64,000 nucleotides of DNA, taken from Eutypa lata. Taxonomy: Eukaryota; Ascomycota; Sordariomycetes; Xylariales; Diatrypaceae. The stretch is from contig JAKULF010000005.1 of the NCBI GenBank assembly GCA_022661535.1, positions 434,001 to 498,000 of the forward strand, in the 5' to 3' direction. The position numbers and the translations under genes were made by a program. The notes beneath the pieces are model-generated. The model was given only the letters and a program-made list of their open reading frames with translations, was not told the DNA's origin and ran no database searches. Within the stretch, counting starts at the first letter, position 1. Each line of letters opens with the position of its first letter. Positions 32,581 through 44,999 of the stretch are shown in pieces.

Positions 32581-35500
32581 AGTTGGGATACATCAGTGGT
32601 ATTCGGACTGTGATGTCGGAAGCACAACTAATTGATGGCTGTAGTGGGAGCTCTATTCCTGATATAGCCTGCGGTGTGGCTATAAGTGCATGATTGCAGA
32701 ATAGAGCCTCTATCACCTTAGCAGGGCTTTGTGAATTATAAGGAGTTTATAAGTGGAATCCACATTGCGTCCTCCTGTGCGTTGTGGCATTGTATTACGC
32801 TGTAACGGACTAGTATCTGTGGACTCGTCTCCTTTTCTTCATCCCTGGCTGGATGTCTTTCTTGCATACGGAACCTAACCACAGAGGCGCGTGTGAATGG
32901 GACGAAAAGACTTTCCTATTACATATCAGTGCATATGTAGTTCTTTTTCCCAATTTATTCTCCTTGTCGTCAAAACTATAGGGCCCTTTCAAAATCACAT
33001 CTAGTCAGGAACAGGCTGGTCATGAAATGGTAGTATAATTTTAAGCACCACACGCCAAAATCAAGCTTGGTGTATCGAAACGAAATGAAAACTTATTAAC
33101 GCTGAACTCATAATTCTCTAACAAATACAATGATATATGAGCAGTAAATGCTTTCTGCAGGCATCAGCACCGGAATCGTAGGCCAAGCCAGAGCAGAATG
33201 GATAAGGGGTATCGCATGTAGTCATCAATACCCGCCAGGCCATAGATCTAGGCGAAGAGCTGCCACCTTTTCTATTTTGGAAGGGGATATATGGTAGGCA
33301 AGAAACAATGGGGGTAGTCCCATGAGGTCGTAGACTTCTTGCTTCTCTCCGTATGTATTTATCTCCGGCCTTTGCTACATAAATATTTTCACCTGGATAA
33401 TATCAAGTAATAATACAGCTTCTGACCACCTTTACGTTTCCAAAAAAATACCTACTTTAGCCAACTTTCTATGAGAGAATATACTTTGCCCAAGAGTGAA
33501 TACTATCCATACCCCCAAATATAGCCAGCAAAACTACAATTAAGGCTAGTAGTTGTTCGCCGGGGATCGTGCGCACTGTAGCCGCGACCGGGAACATCAG
33601 TGACCGGAAGTCAGCTAGATAATTATTTGTCGGAATTTGCGGTGCTGGATCGCATCCCATGGCTCATGACTCCAGCTAGGCACAGACGCGATATTTTCCA
33701 GTGAAAGGCCATAAGCGGCTACTGCGTCTCCTGCCCAATGTATGAATAGCTTTGCGCGAAGGCTAGAAAGGAGACATGGACCTTTCTTTGCAACTACCCC
33801 TTAACAGTTGCTGGCAGGGCATGAGCGCCCGGGAACACACACAATCTACCTGCTTGGAAAGAATCGTAGAATAAACCAGCTATTTCCTGAATCGCGCTTG
33901 AGTGCTGCCTCGAAGGCTCTCCTTCTCTTAGCTTCGACCCAAGAACGTGGATAGGATCTTCCACTTTGCGGTGGGAATGCATCACTCTCGGCATCTTCGC
34001 ATGGGAGGCCTTGAGACAAGATCCAAGTCCTCGAGCGATGCGAGATCCGTGTGTCAGAAATGGCCGAATATGGTACGCGAACCATCAATGGTCTCGCTTA
34101 CCGTAAGCCGCAGCCTAGTTAGAAAAAAGAGTCATAAGGCCGATGATAGTGACGATGACAGGAACCGCCAAGAACGAGGTGAGACGAGGGTAGCTCCCTC
34201 CCACACCTCATGTACGTACATAACAGCCTGCTTGCATAGCGTTGCGCTAGTAGTAAGCCAATGGAACGTTGGTGAGCTCGTACGTATGATTTCACTGTCG
34301 TCCGACAATGCCTCACCGAGGGGCGGGCTATGTAGGTTCGTCCGCCCCTTTGCGCGCTAGTTATCCCGGCAACACGGCTCTATTGAATTTTTGGGTACGT
34401 TGCGTGGGTAGTATCGTGGAACGTGTACCCGGCACTAGTTATGTAGGTAGGTTAATGGGACAAGAGAACACCATCTCCAACGGTTCAAGGTAACATGTAT
34501 TCGTTAGTCCGGGGCCGCCGGGGGCCGGGGTAACGTTCAAGGACAAGATAGAATGGAATGCAATATGATCGATCGGCTGAACCTAGGTTCTTGCTCCTAG
34601 GCGATTGGAGCCATACAATTAAAGATATAATTGTATGTCTCTGCTAAGCCGCCTTGCATTACAATGTTAACTAATGGTTGCCGGCCGAGGGCTGCTCCTG
34701 GATTGACATCGTAGCTTGCCTCACCGCACTGCTGGCGGTATATTGTCGGCGTTCTCGCACCAATGTGGAGAACTGGCCAGGGTAGAGCATAGGGGTGCAT
34801 ATGTATGTAAATTGATTAATTAATGGGTCATCCCATTTTCGCGTAATAGTTCGGCAGCGGCAGGCAGACAGTCACACCAAGGGTACCGGCTCCGTGAAAC
34901 GAAGTCCTAGAATATGTGAAGAGAACGGGAGGCCGTTGTTACATAAGCAGCTGGAGCAATCGACGTTAGGCGGCGGATAGGGTCATGATAGGGTCATGAT
35001 AGGGTCATGTATCGTGAATGGTGGGGGTGGAATTGCACATCGCTCGCCTATCGCCGCCTATCGCTCACCTACCCAACTTAGTAGCTACCCGTTGTTCATA
35101 AGGGGAACCTATCTATTCGAGAGCAATCTATATACATACCTACCTACCTATGTAAGAGGTAGTTTTAGCACTTCGTACGAAATAGCCAGGTAGGCAATAG
35201 TATCGCCATCGGCGCCTGTCGGGTACGGGATCGCATTGGCCAGGCACGTACGCAACGGCATCCGAGCCACTTTAGCTATCCATTTAACTACATAACTATC
35301 TAGTATCCAGTCGGTTAACCGGGGTGCCGCGTCCGCATCCATAGGCACGTAGTTAGAATGCCACTTGTTACTACCTGACTAAATACTATCTATGTAGGTG
35401 GTCACGAGAACGACGGAATACCTTCGCAGACAGCCAGTCCGGAGAGGTTGCTCGCCTCGCCACATACTCGTCGCAGCAATCGTGGTCCTCGTCAACTGGA

Positions 35501-35996
35501 CCGAATGAAGAAGACATCCGGCCCCGCATCGCATATGCTAAGCTACGCTACATGCTATGTGGTTACGACATAACTACCAGTTATATATAATTGCACAGAG
35601 CCGAACTTGCTGCAGCGGCAGCATGTAAGACTGGTTTGATTGGTAGGCGCATAACTACCTACTACATACATATCGCAATGCTACTGCAACCTTGTCACAA
35701 CATCGAGGAGGACAAAAATAGGTAAAGCAGAGGACAATAGAGCGAGGTAGGTAACTAGAGAACGGTGGCCGCACGGCGCGATGTTGTGCGGCTGAGAGGG
35801 CGGAGGAGAATGCCGGGTTCTTGTGTCTTCTCCTGTAGCTAACGGGTGGAGGGGCACGGGTTGCTTATCGCAATGACAAGTACCAGGTATGTACAATACA
35901 TAAAAGAAAGCGTCGTTTCCAACTTGTGGAATTGGGGAAAGCGATATATTTACTGGGCTCTTAAGTCTAGACAAGACAAATCCCATTATTCATGCT

Positions 35997-36014
35997 GTGT
36001 GTGTGTGTGTGTGT
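35997..36014. repeat. (GT)9 dinucleotide repeat
   Basis: Uninterrupted GT run in non-coding DNA. Confidence 0.85.
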
Positions 36015-38713
36015 GGTGTGATCTTCATGACACGCTCTTACTATTATTTATCCTATTCGATTCGTGCAATGTGGGGATACTTAAAAGGGTTTCTCAACGT
36101 CGGGGGACACGGCGACGGGACCGCGGGAGAGTTGCTGTGCTGTACGAAGCCAATACCAGGTTTCAGTCCATAGGGAGTCGGCAGAGGTAAGGTAACTTAA
36201 TCCTTAAGCGCCCTCGAGTCAGTCGCTCAGCCTGCATGACATGACATGACCCCGTCTTTTGTCATGGCCTCGTTCGTCCCTCTGGCTTTGGTTCACTGGC
36301 GGCGGTCCTGCCGTGCTACCTACCTACCTACATCTGGATGTAATCTGCATACATGTATGTGCAATACGCATGTACGTAAGTACGTCTAGACAGCAAATGA
36401 GAAAATACTTATGTAGCAGCTTATGCCATTGGCTTTGCTCACGTTATTCTAGGCCCTCGCAAACTTGCACTTTTCATTTTCTAAATCAGAGATTTACTAC
36501 ACAAGTTCGATACAGGGAGTGGAGAAGTATCTTTTGGGAGAATCGAGAAACCTGCCAAAAGTGAAGAGGCGGGCTAATCAAGTCTATTATGAGGTGCTGC
36601 TGATGAGAACCGCTCTGCCCCTCCAAAACCCCGAAAAGGCGGAGTGAGCGACGCTGGATCTACATTCTGGCTCGTTCACTTATCTACAAGATGTATTGTA
36701 CAATACATAACTTCATGCATACAGTCATATGGAGCTTTGAAGCTGCTTCAAATTAACCTAGGTAGATATTACTATCTGTATGTATTCTCTGCTTGCTGTC
36801 CCCATGTTCGCCATGACAGTCCAGGTATATCGACAACGATTAAAACGCTTACCTGAGGACTCCATCGATCTCAAAAGCAAGTAATAATAGTCATCTCGAG
36901 GAGATGATAGATCGGACGGAGACCGGATCGAATGGGGACGAGATCTTGCTCTGCGTACCTACCTAGGTAGTATGTATATAGGAATGCCATCCGTGCCATC
37001 CAGGTACTCAAGGTATTCACATACCTACGGGCCGGTATGCTAGCTAGCGAGCTGACGAGCAAAGAGCTTATTCACACTAGGGAAGTCCGGGACTGGTTGC
37101 TAATAACCTGCCCCAGAAAAAAATGTTGACAGCCGCCCGGCGCCGTTCTACGTACCTAGCATAGTAGTAGTGAAATACATACTTAGCCAGCCAGGTCCCG
37201 ACTTTACCGACGGCGGTCAGTGGGGGCCAAGCCACGAAAAAGGCTGGATTTAGACTAGGAACGTGCCGTATCTGCGCAGGCTGCGTATTTCGTCCATTTC
37301 GAGAGGACGCGATCTGCAATGCACCAAGGAGAACAATCATGCGGAGGTCCTGGTAGAGAGAGAGAGAGAGTACAATAAGACAGGAATTAGTCGGGGGTTT
37401 GGTTGGGGTGTTTTTCCCGTGCGTTTTGCTCTTGTACTTAAAATGGACGGTTAGAACCAGTGATGAGCAAGCAGAAGAGGGTTTTGCGAACGACATGGAT
37501 ATCTAAATGTGTACATACACGCTGATCTCGCCGTGGAATACATTATATAGGAGGAAACAGATGAGCAACTTTTACCGTATTATACAATCAGAGCAGTACA
37601 CGAAATCGTTTAACTACTTGACTACCTACGTGAAATAATGTAACAGAGTAAACGGATGAGCGCTCGGAAAATCCGGGAGCAACGAGAAGGACAACCCTGG
37701 TCCAATATCACGATATATCAACAATAAATCAGCAGTTTGTGGCAACGAAACCATCAAAAAAGAAACGGTCGAACTGACTACGCTACCCGACTGTATGACT
37801 ATCCACGGTTGAAAAGAAACTGACAAGAAAGGCAATCTTGAGCGTTCCAGAATCAACAGTAGGTGACATTGTACAATAGTCCTAGATTTGCAAGTGTGTA
37901 TGCATTGTATAAATCAGCAGTTACATTCCCCGCCGTCGATCCCGTCGCTCTACGAAGTACCTAAGATAGATATTTTGCATCTAGTTACATACCTAGGTAT
38001 CTTTTGAGGCTTCCGTTTAATCTAATTAGCAATAACCAAAAAAAAAAAATATATAAAAAATAAGATAAAATAAAAATCCCCCCAACAAGAAACAGAAAGA
38101 AACCCCCCGTCCAGTTGAAGCGAGTCAGCGAATCCGAAATCGTGCGCAGCCGGCGCCCCGGCCGGAACACCAATTCTCGTAGCCTACTAAGGTTCTAATA
38201 TGTATTGCCTACCTTTTGCCTACATACATACATACATACCTGCACTAGTTACCCTTCCCCTGACTCTCCCCCACCCTCCTTCCGCCCAGCCCGCCATATG
38301 CAAATCGACGGCCTCCGCCAATCGGCCAATTGACGCTAGTAAGACTTTAGCTTCGTATCCAGTATTATACCAGCGGTATCCTCCCCCACCATTTCAATGG
38401 TTTGGTTTGGTTCCGCCCATTCACCATTTGCATGCATCCTGCGGTGAAACCCCTGAGAAGTGCATAACTACATACATGTGTAGCGGAGGATTTGGTTACA
38501 TAAAGGAGGGGACCCTGATCGCCGGCCGGTCCATCCATCCAGTCTGTCTGTCTTCCATCCCAAGCCTTATCCAGACCGTCTCTTTACCTACTACATACTT
38601 GGGAGTTATTAGGGTAGGGATCCCCCACCTCTCACTTTAACTTAGGTAGAGTCCCAGCAACTGGAATATGTAGGCAGACAAGGCGGTTAAGCCAGCATAT
38701 CATACTTTAAGTT

Positions 38714-38734
38714 TACCTACCTACCTACCTACCT
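38714..38734. repeat. (TACC)5 tetranucleotide repeat
   Basis: Five tandem TACC units; the commonest simple-repeat type in the right half of the window. Confidence 0.9.
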
Positions 38735-39188
38735 GGTGTTATCTCTAAGGGTGTGCGGCATGGTAGTACAATACATAAGTAATAAGTGCCTACATATGTA
38801 GCGATCGTCTAGACCTCGTCCCAAGTATTGTACATACATATAAGCAAGCAGTCGTCCGAAGTACGAAGTATGATATGTAACTAGTACGATATGTATTATA
38901 AGATAGGTAACCTCCCTGACTAATTCGGAATCCCACCCCATGCGTACCTAACCACCAACTTATGTAGTCTATCCCATCCATATAATACAATACCTACTTG
39001 CGCTTATTTAGGTTGCATTGCGCCCGCCTCGCCTTGCAGGGTCGCGACCTCGGCCCCGTCCAATCAAGGTCGACGCGATGCGGTAAAGCATTTAGCAATA
39101 ACTAGCGGACTTTTCTTACATATGTAGTAATAAACTAGCTTAGGACCCCTGATTATCTACACTTGATTAACTATCTGCTTGCGTGCTC

Positions 39189-39209
39189 GTCTGTCTGTCT
39201 GTCTGTCTG
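39189..39209. repeat. (GTCT)5 tetranucleotide repeat
   Basis: Tandem GTCT units about 640 bp upstream of the calpain start. Confidence 0.85.
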
Positions 39210-39847
39210 CCTTATTGCTTACTGTCTTGTCGGTGTGACTGGCTAGAATACTCATTTGGCTTTTGTTTCTTCTTTCTTTTTCTTCCTTTTTTTCTAATTT
39301 CTCCTGTATCGTATTCACCTACATAGCTATCGCTTCTTCACAAGTTGGAGTCCTCGTAGCTTTCTGTCTGTCTGCCTTGCGAAGGACAATAGGTAACCAA
39401 CCAACCAACCATAGTCAGCCATCAAGTCTTTAAAGAGATATAGCCTCGAGGTGGTTTTCGTTTTATACATGAGGTTGGCTGTCTTCTTAACTTCCCTCCG
39501 CTCTTCGGCCCCCAAACTTCACGTTCACGATCTTTTGGGGACTTAGATAGTTCGTTTGTTTTCTGTTCTAATACCCTTCCTGGAATTGAGAGGTTACCCA
39601 TCTCCTGTCTTGCTTGCTGTAAGTGCAATGCCGATCTAGTTCGCAATAGTTGCTATATAGGACCCATCAGTCCATGCCAAACAATGTAGGCAAACATAGG
39701 CTGCATTCCCCCGAGTCTTCGAGTGGATAAATTCGATTTCAAGTATTATAGCTGACGTGTCGAGATAGCTGCTTTGCTATTGCTACTCAATAACCCCCCA
39801 ATCAGTCGCATTGGTATTGTCATTGTGCGTCGATCGCAGTAACAACA

Positions 39848-42800
39848 ATGCCATCTAGACGCACAACCTCCCCCGCATGGCCCACCGCCGCCGCTGCCGC
39901 CGGCCGCCGTGATCTTACGGCTTTCGGGTACAGTTCATCTAGTGATTCGGACGAGGCACCACGCAAGGTGAACGCTACGAGCAACAATAACCAGAACCAG
40001 ACGAAAAAGAAAAAGAAGAGGACGCCACCGCAGCAGAGCATTAATAAGATCTGGAGGCGGTTTGCGAGCAAGCAGCCCACCAAGGCGCTTGCGATTCTAC
40101 CTTTCGACCCAGTTCCCCTGCCGAGTACGCCCGAGCGTCCTAATGAACTTCTAAATGCGGGCTTCGAGCGTGTGAGGGATGAGTGCTCCCGTAAAGTCAA
40201 GAAGATTATTCAGGAGTGTCGTAGGGTGAACATGCGTTACAGAGATCCGGGCTTTGATCTAGTACGTCCAATCCTGAGCCCTTCGTTTGGTTTTTATTGT
40301 GAAGATATGAACCGTGGAGTTATGCGCTGACAATTGTTTGCGCCGCAGGATTGGGATCTCAAAATGATCAAGGGCAATTGCTTGAACTATCTGGGATCAA
40401 ATAAATTCGATATCTCGGGCCCACGACTTAGTACTAGCACGTCCGTACCTAAGGCTGTTAAACGAGTACACGAGATTTTTGAGAGGCCCACCTTCATGAA
40501 AGATCTCGGCGCCGGTGACGTCAAACAGGGTGCTCTCGGGGACTGCTGGTTTATCGCGAGTCTTAGCGCACTGGTTAACGTTGAAGGGGGTGTTAAGCGT
40601 GTTTGCGTGGAATACGACACGAGTGAGTTCTTTTAAACCAAGCAATTGCTGAATTGATGGTTGACAAGAGTGATAGAAATCGGTATTTATGGGTTTGTCT
40701 TCTATCGAGATGGCGAATGGATCTACTCGATTGTAGATGACAAGCTTTACCTTACCTCGCCTAACTGGGATTCGCCAAGCATGCAACGCGACCTGCTGAA
40801 TCAACTCGACCGGGATCACCCCGAGCGGGAATATCGCAAGACGTACCAAACTGGCTCAAAAGCGCTGTTTTTTGGTCAGTGTAAGGATCAAAATGAGACC
40901 TGGGTCCCTTTGATTGAGAAGGCATATGCCAAAGCCCACGGTGATTTTGCCTCACTTTCAGGTGGCTGGATTGGTGAGGGGCTGGAGGACCTATCTGGCG
41001 GTGTCACTACTGAGCTTCTCGCTTCCGACATTCTAGACTTAGATGGATTTTGGGATGATGAGCTAAGTAAAGTGAATCAAGAATTTCTCTTTGGATGCTC
41101 CACCGGTCTACTTGACGGTGGATATGGCGAGAGAAATGGTATCCGAGAGGGCCACGCCTATGTTGTTATGGACGCCAGAACGCTCAAGACCGGCGAGCGA
41201 CTCGTCAAACTTCGGTAAGCTATTAACCCCAAGGAAAGAGCCTTACGCTTTCATGCTAACCATAACTATAGAAATCCATGGGGTAAGGCTCGAAAGGGCA
41301 TCTGGCAAGGTGCTTGGTCTGACGGCTCCAAGGAGTGGAACCGAGAAGTGAAGGAAGAGCTCAATCACGAGTTTGGCAACGACTCCGTCTTTTGGATTAC
41401 CTACGAGGACCTCCTTGAGAAGTATCAACACTTCGACCGAACTCGTCTATTCCGGGATTCGGATTGGCGATGCTGCCAGCGCTGGATTGGGGTGGAGGTT
41501 CCTTGGAAGCAGCAGTGGAATGAAAAGTTTCACATCAAGCTAACCAAGGAATCTCCCCTAGTTCTCGTTCTCCAGCAGCTCGACAACAGATACTACAAAG
41601 GTTTGCACGGTCAGTATAACTTCCGGTTGCACTTCAGGGTCCACGAACAAGGCCGTCCAGATGCGGAAGACTACATTGTTAGATCTCACGGCAACTATCT
41701 GATGGATCGTTCCATCTCGGTTGAGCTTCCTTGTATGGAGCCTGGAAACTACTCTGTTTGGGTTAGTGTCATCGGAGAACGTGATTCGGATTTTTCATCC
41801 ATCGAGGATGTCGTTAAGCGCGAATGCCGTAAGCGTGTTGAGAACGAGAAGCTAGCTCAAGTCGGTTATGCGTACGACTTAGCCCACAGCAAGGGCGTTG
41901 CACATCTTGAGCAAGTAGCCAAGCTTCGCAAGAAGTCGGACCATAAGAAAGCCAGCACCTCTCGCATGGCAGAGAGGCGCAAGCTCTGGGAGAAGCGACA
42001 CATTAATCGTGAGATCAGCAAGAAACAGCAGAAGAAGAACCAAGAGAAGCGAGACAAGCGACGGGAAGCCGAGGCTGCGGAGAGGAAAAAGAAGGAAGAG
42101 GCCGAAGCCGCGGTCAAGAAGGAGAAAGAGGAGGCAGAAGAGTCTGAGCGTAAGAACAAGGAAGAGGCTGAAGCTGCTGAGCGCAAAGAGAAGGAAGCTG
42201 CTGAGGAGGCCGAGCTTAAGAAGATAGAGGAAGAGAAGCCAAAGGATGCCTCTGTCCAGACAGACAAGCAAGAATCAGGCGAGGACAAGAGTGTCCAAAC
42301 AGAGTCGGGTGATGCTAGCTCGGCAGACAGTTCAGAACCTTCCGAAACTCTTTCGAAGGACACGCCGGAAAGTAAGAAATCGGAGCCAGCCACAGATGAG
42401 TCGAACCCCGAGGAAGAGAAAGTTAAAGATAAAACCGAGGACTTCTCGGGTTCTGGTAGCGCGCCTCCAGAGCCAGCTCTTGCTGGGGGTGAAAAGAAGG
42501 AAGAGAATAAGGAACCTTCGCCTGGCCCCAACCCACCGCCTACTTACGACTCGGATTGTGATTCTTCCGACAGCCCCGTCGAGGACTGGGAGCTGATGTA
42601 TTCTTCCGATGATATGTCTAAGAAACCTCGGATGAGCGCTCCTCCTCCTCCGGCTAATAACAACGATAATGTGGTTGAAACGGACGGGGAATCGAGTATG
42701 CCCGACCCATGGAATGCTGTCTGCATTGTTGGTTTCCGCGTGTACTCTAAGGACGAGGACTTGCAACTGAAGGTGGTCATGGAGGGTGGTGAATTAGCAG

Positions 42801-43189
42801 AAGGCGGTATGGGCGAGAAGGGCGCAGCGGATATCGATAACGCCCAGGCCAACGCGGGAGGCGCACGTGAGGACAAGAAGGATGGCGACAAGGTCACGGA
42901 CGAGGTGGAGATTATCGATGGCGTCCCAGTCGAAAAGAAGAAGATCATTGTTGATGAAAGTGGCGAAATCAAGTCGGACGATACCACCGAGCCAGCGCAG
43001 GACGTCGAGAATGGCGACGAGCCTAGATTTGATGACAAGGACGATGCGGCGAAATCGGAGCAATCGGACTCGTCCGAATCTTCACCTATCAATACGCCCG
43101 ATTCTACGGCGGATGGGAGTGTAGACTGTACCCCTCAATCCAGACCAGATCAGTCTTCGAGGTTGGCTCCTATCAAGGAATCTTCGTAA
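39848..43189 (+). CDS. Calpain-family cysteine protease with long charged C-terminal tail
   Basis: Four exons: 39848-40261, 40349-40622, 40677-41214, 41272-43189; 1047 aa, all phases compatible. The calpain catalytic core (peptidase family C2) runs from about residue 140 to 480. The full triad is present: Cys in QGALGDCWFIASL (about 204), His in EGHAYVVMDA (about 389), Asn in NPWG (about 410), plus Trp-rich TPNWD and GGWIGEGLEDL segments. A beta-rich calpain-type domain follows (ESPLVLVLQQLDNRYYKGLHG...). Residues about 590-720 are a Lys/Glu/Ala coiled coil (EAAERKKKEEAEAA repeats). The last 320 residues are acidic and disordered, ending RLAPIKESS. A basic KKKKK stretch near residue 55 could be a nuclear signal. 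It lacks the N-terminal MIT domain of PalB/Rim13, so it is another fungal calpain; the substrate is unknown. Confidence 0.93.
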
Positions 43190-44277
43190 CCAGGTCTTAG
43201 GTCTTTTGGGGATGAAGTTGCTCGGATGAAATAGGTGGGATCGGGTATGATGATGATTATGATGCGGTTCGGCGATGGGTGCCTTTGATTCGTTACGATA
43301 CCAGAAGGGGCCTGCCTGTCTTTTCGTGCATTGCATTGATCTTTGCGAATGGGCATTTACGACACGACATTTACGCGCGCGAGACGCATTGCGTTTTTTA
43401 TATATTGAATGGAGTTTTCAGCAGGTGGATAAAGGATGGAATAGGATGGGGGAGATGGGTATTGCGATGATGACGACCACTTACTTACCTCTAATGCGGA
43501 TGGATGGCTCATGAAGGAACGATACTTATTCGATATTCTTACTGTCGGGATTGATTCCATCGTGCGAGACTGTCACATACCTCTCTCAACCAATTACATT
43601 TGATTTTCATGATAAATTTCGTTTACCTGAAGTGATGAGTTCGTGTCTAGCCACCGTCGTCGGTGAAATCGTGGTGAACTTACTGGGCATCGGATGCGTA
43701 TCAAGTGCCATCTGATATGCTTTTTTCAAGGTTGGTACCTAACTAGTTGGTTGGGTAGGTACAGTGTCTAAGTGGAAGTAAATATTATGACACTTTCAAG
43801 CTAACCAATAGGAGCTCGTCAGAGTGACGTTTCAAGGTATGAGCAAGTTTGCGCATGTTGGCGTGCGTTCTTGTCAACAACCCCTCATTAAGCACCAATG
43901 AGACGGATAAGCCTACAAGATGAAGGCCAATAGTACATTCGTGATATCCATCGTTCAGCAATGTGGAATAATCAGATGTATTCATGTGGGCGGGTCAGGA
44001 GAACCTTGACGGCCAACTATTAGAACCCAAGTTGAGGGGAAAGTGCGGGTGGGTGTTCACTCTTGCGTCACTCCAAGGAAACAAACACACCCACCCAGGC
44101 AGACAAGACAAGTCAACCCCACGAAAGCTTCATCAATATCTCGAGCTCCTTCTGTAAACTCTACCTACTTACGACCAAAGTGAGCACGTTCTGGTCAATC
44201 TTGCATCCAATCCAATAACCATACCAACGTCACTCGTGTAGCTTTACACTATCTACACACCTACCTAAGTACCCAAG
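43190..44277. other. Intergenic between calpain and MnSOD genes
   Basis: Holds the calpain 3' UTR and the SOD promoter; CACCCACCCA runs near 44,088 and a TACCTA-type leader just before the SOD start. No gene seen. Confidence 0.5.
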
Positions 44278-44999
44278 ATGTCGGTCTCAACCTACAGTCT
44301 GCCTCCGCTTCCCTACGCATACGATGTGAGTGATAACCATTTTGACTAATGAACGAACGAATTGTGTACTGATCTGAGTCGCTCTTCTCAACCCACCAGG
44401 CTCTAGAGCCCAGCATCTCCAAGCAGATCATGGAACTACACCACACCAAGCACCACCAGACGTACATAACGAACCTGAACAAGGCTCTCTCCACGTCCGC
44501 GACCGCCCTCTCTCAGGGCAACCTGCAAGACTCTCAGGCCCAGCTCTCCGCGATCCGGTTCAACGGCGGCGGGCACATCAACCACTCCTTGTTCTGGGAA
44601 GGCCTCGCACCCGCCTCGTCTCCCGACGCGCAGATCGACAGCGCGGCCCCCAAGCTGAAGGCCGCCATCGCGTCCACCTGGGGCAGCGTCGACAAGTTCA
44701 AGGAGACCTTCTCGGCGGCGCTGCTCGGCATCCAGGGCAGCGGCTGGGGCTGGCTCGTCAAGGAGGCCGTCACGGGCCAGCTGCGCATCGTGACCCTCGC
44801 CAACCAGGAGGCTGTCGTCGTCGGCGACACCCCGCTCTTCGGCGTCGATATGTGGGAGCACGCCTACTACCTCCAGTACCTCAATGGCAAGGCCGCCTAC
44901 GTCGACAACATCTGGAAGATCGTCAATTGGAAGACGGCCGAGGCGCGCTTCGGGGGCGCTAGAGAGGATGTCTTCAAGGTGCTGAAGGCTAATATGTAA
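44278..44999 (+). CDS. Manganese superoxide dismutase, no mitochondrial presequence
   Basis: Two exons, 44278-44325 and 44400-44999, phase 0, with a GTGAGT...CCACCAG intron; 215 aa. Converts superoxide to oxygen and hydrogen peroxide. The protein starts MSVSTYSLPPLPYAYDALEP; the mature form of mitochondrial MnSOD begins at the SLPxLPY motif, so only six residues precede it and no targeting peptide exists. An in-frame TAA four codons upstream of the ATG excludes an unspliced longer start. Metal ligands are all present: His in MELHHTKHH, His in HINHSLFW, and Asp and His in the signature DMWEHAYY. Gln/Gly residues near GSGWGW match the Mn rather than the Fe type. Cytosolic location is inferred from the missing presequence. 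Confidence 0.93.

Larger units (their letters stand above)
32581..39847. other. Gene-poor region rich in TACC/CATA microsatellites
   Basis: About 7.3 kb with no confident gene. From about 34.9 kb on, TACCTACC, CATACATA and related tetranucleotides recur every few hundred bases. A minus-strand ORF at 33,469-33,660 has one hydrophobic segment (LLALIVVLLAIFGG), and a second hydrophobic reading lies near 34,116-34,190 (FLAVPVIVTIIGLMTLF); both could be exons of a membrane-protein gene, but no model closes. The last part upstream of 39,848 is probably the long leader of the calpain gene. The ATAGGGTCATG 11-mer is repeated three times at about 34,978-35,009. Confidence 0.5.

Noticed and set aside
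38213..38240. Spaced CATA repeats that could suggest a CRISPR-like array
   Set aside because: Simple tandem tetranucleotides with no spacers, in a eukaryotic genome.
41866..42531. 221-codon Ser-rich ORF on the minus strand
   Set aside because: Antisense shadow of the Lys/Glu-rich calpain tail.
44436..44861. 141-codon ORF opposite the MnSOD gene
   Set aside because: Antisense shadow caused by GC-rich third positions; no domain.
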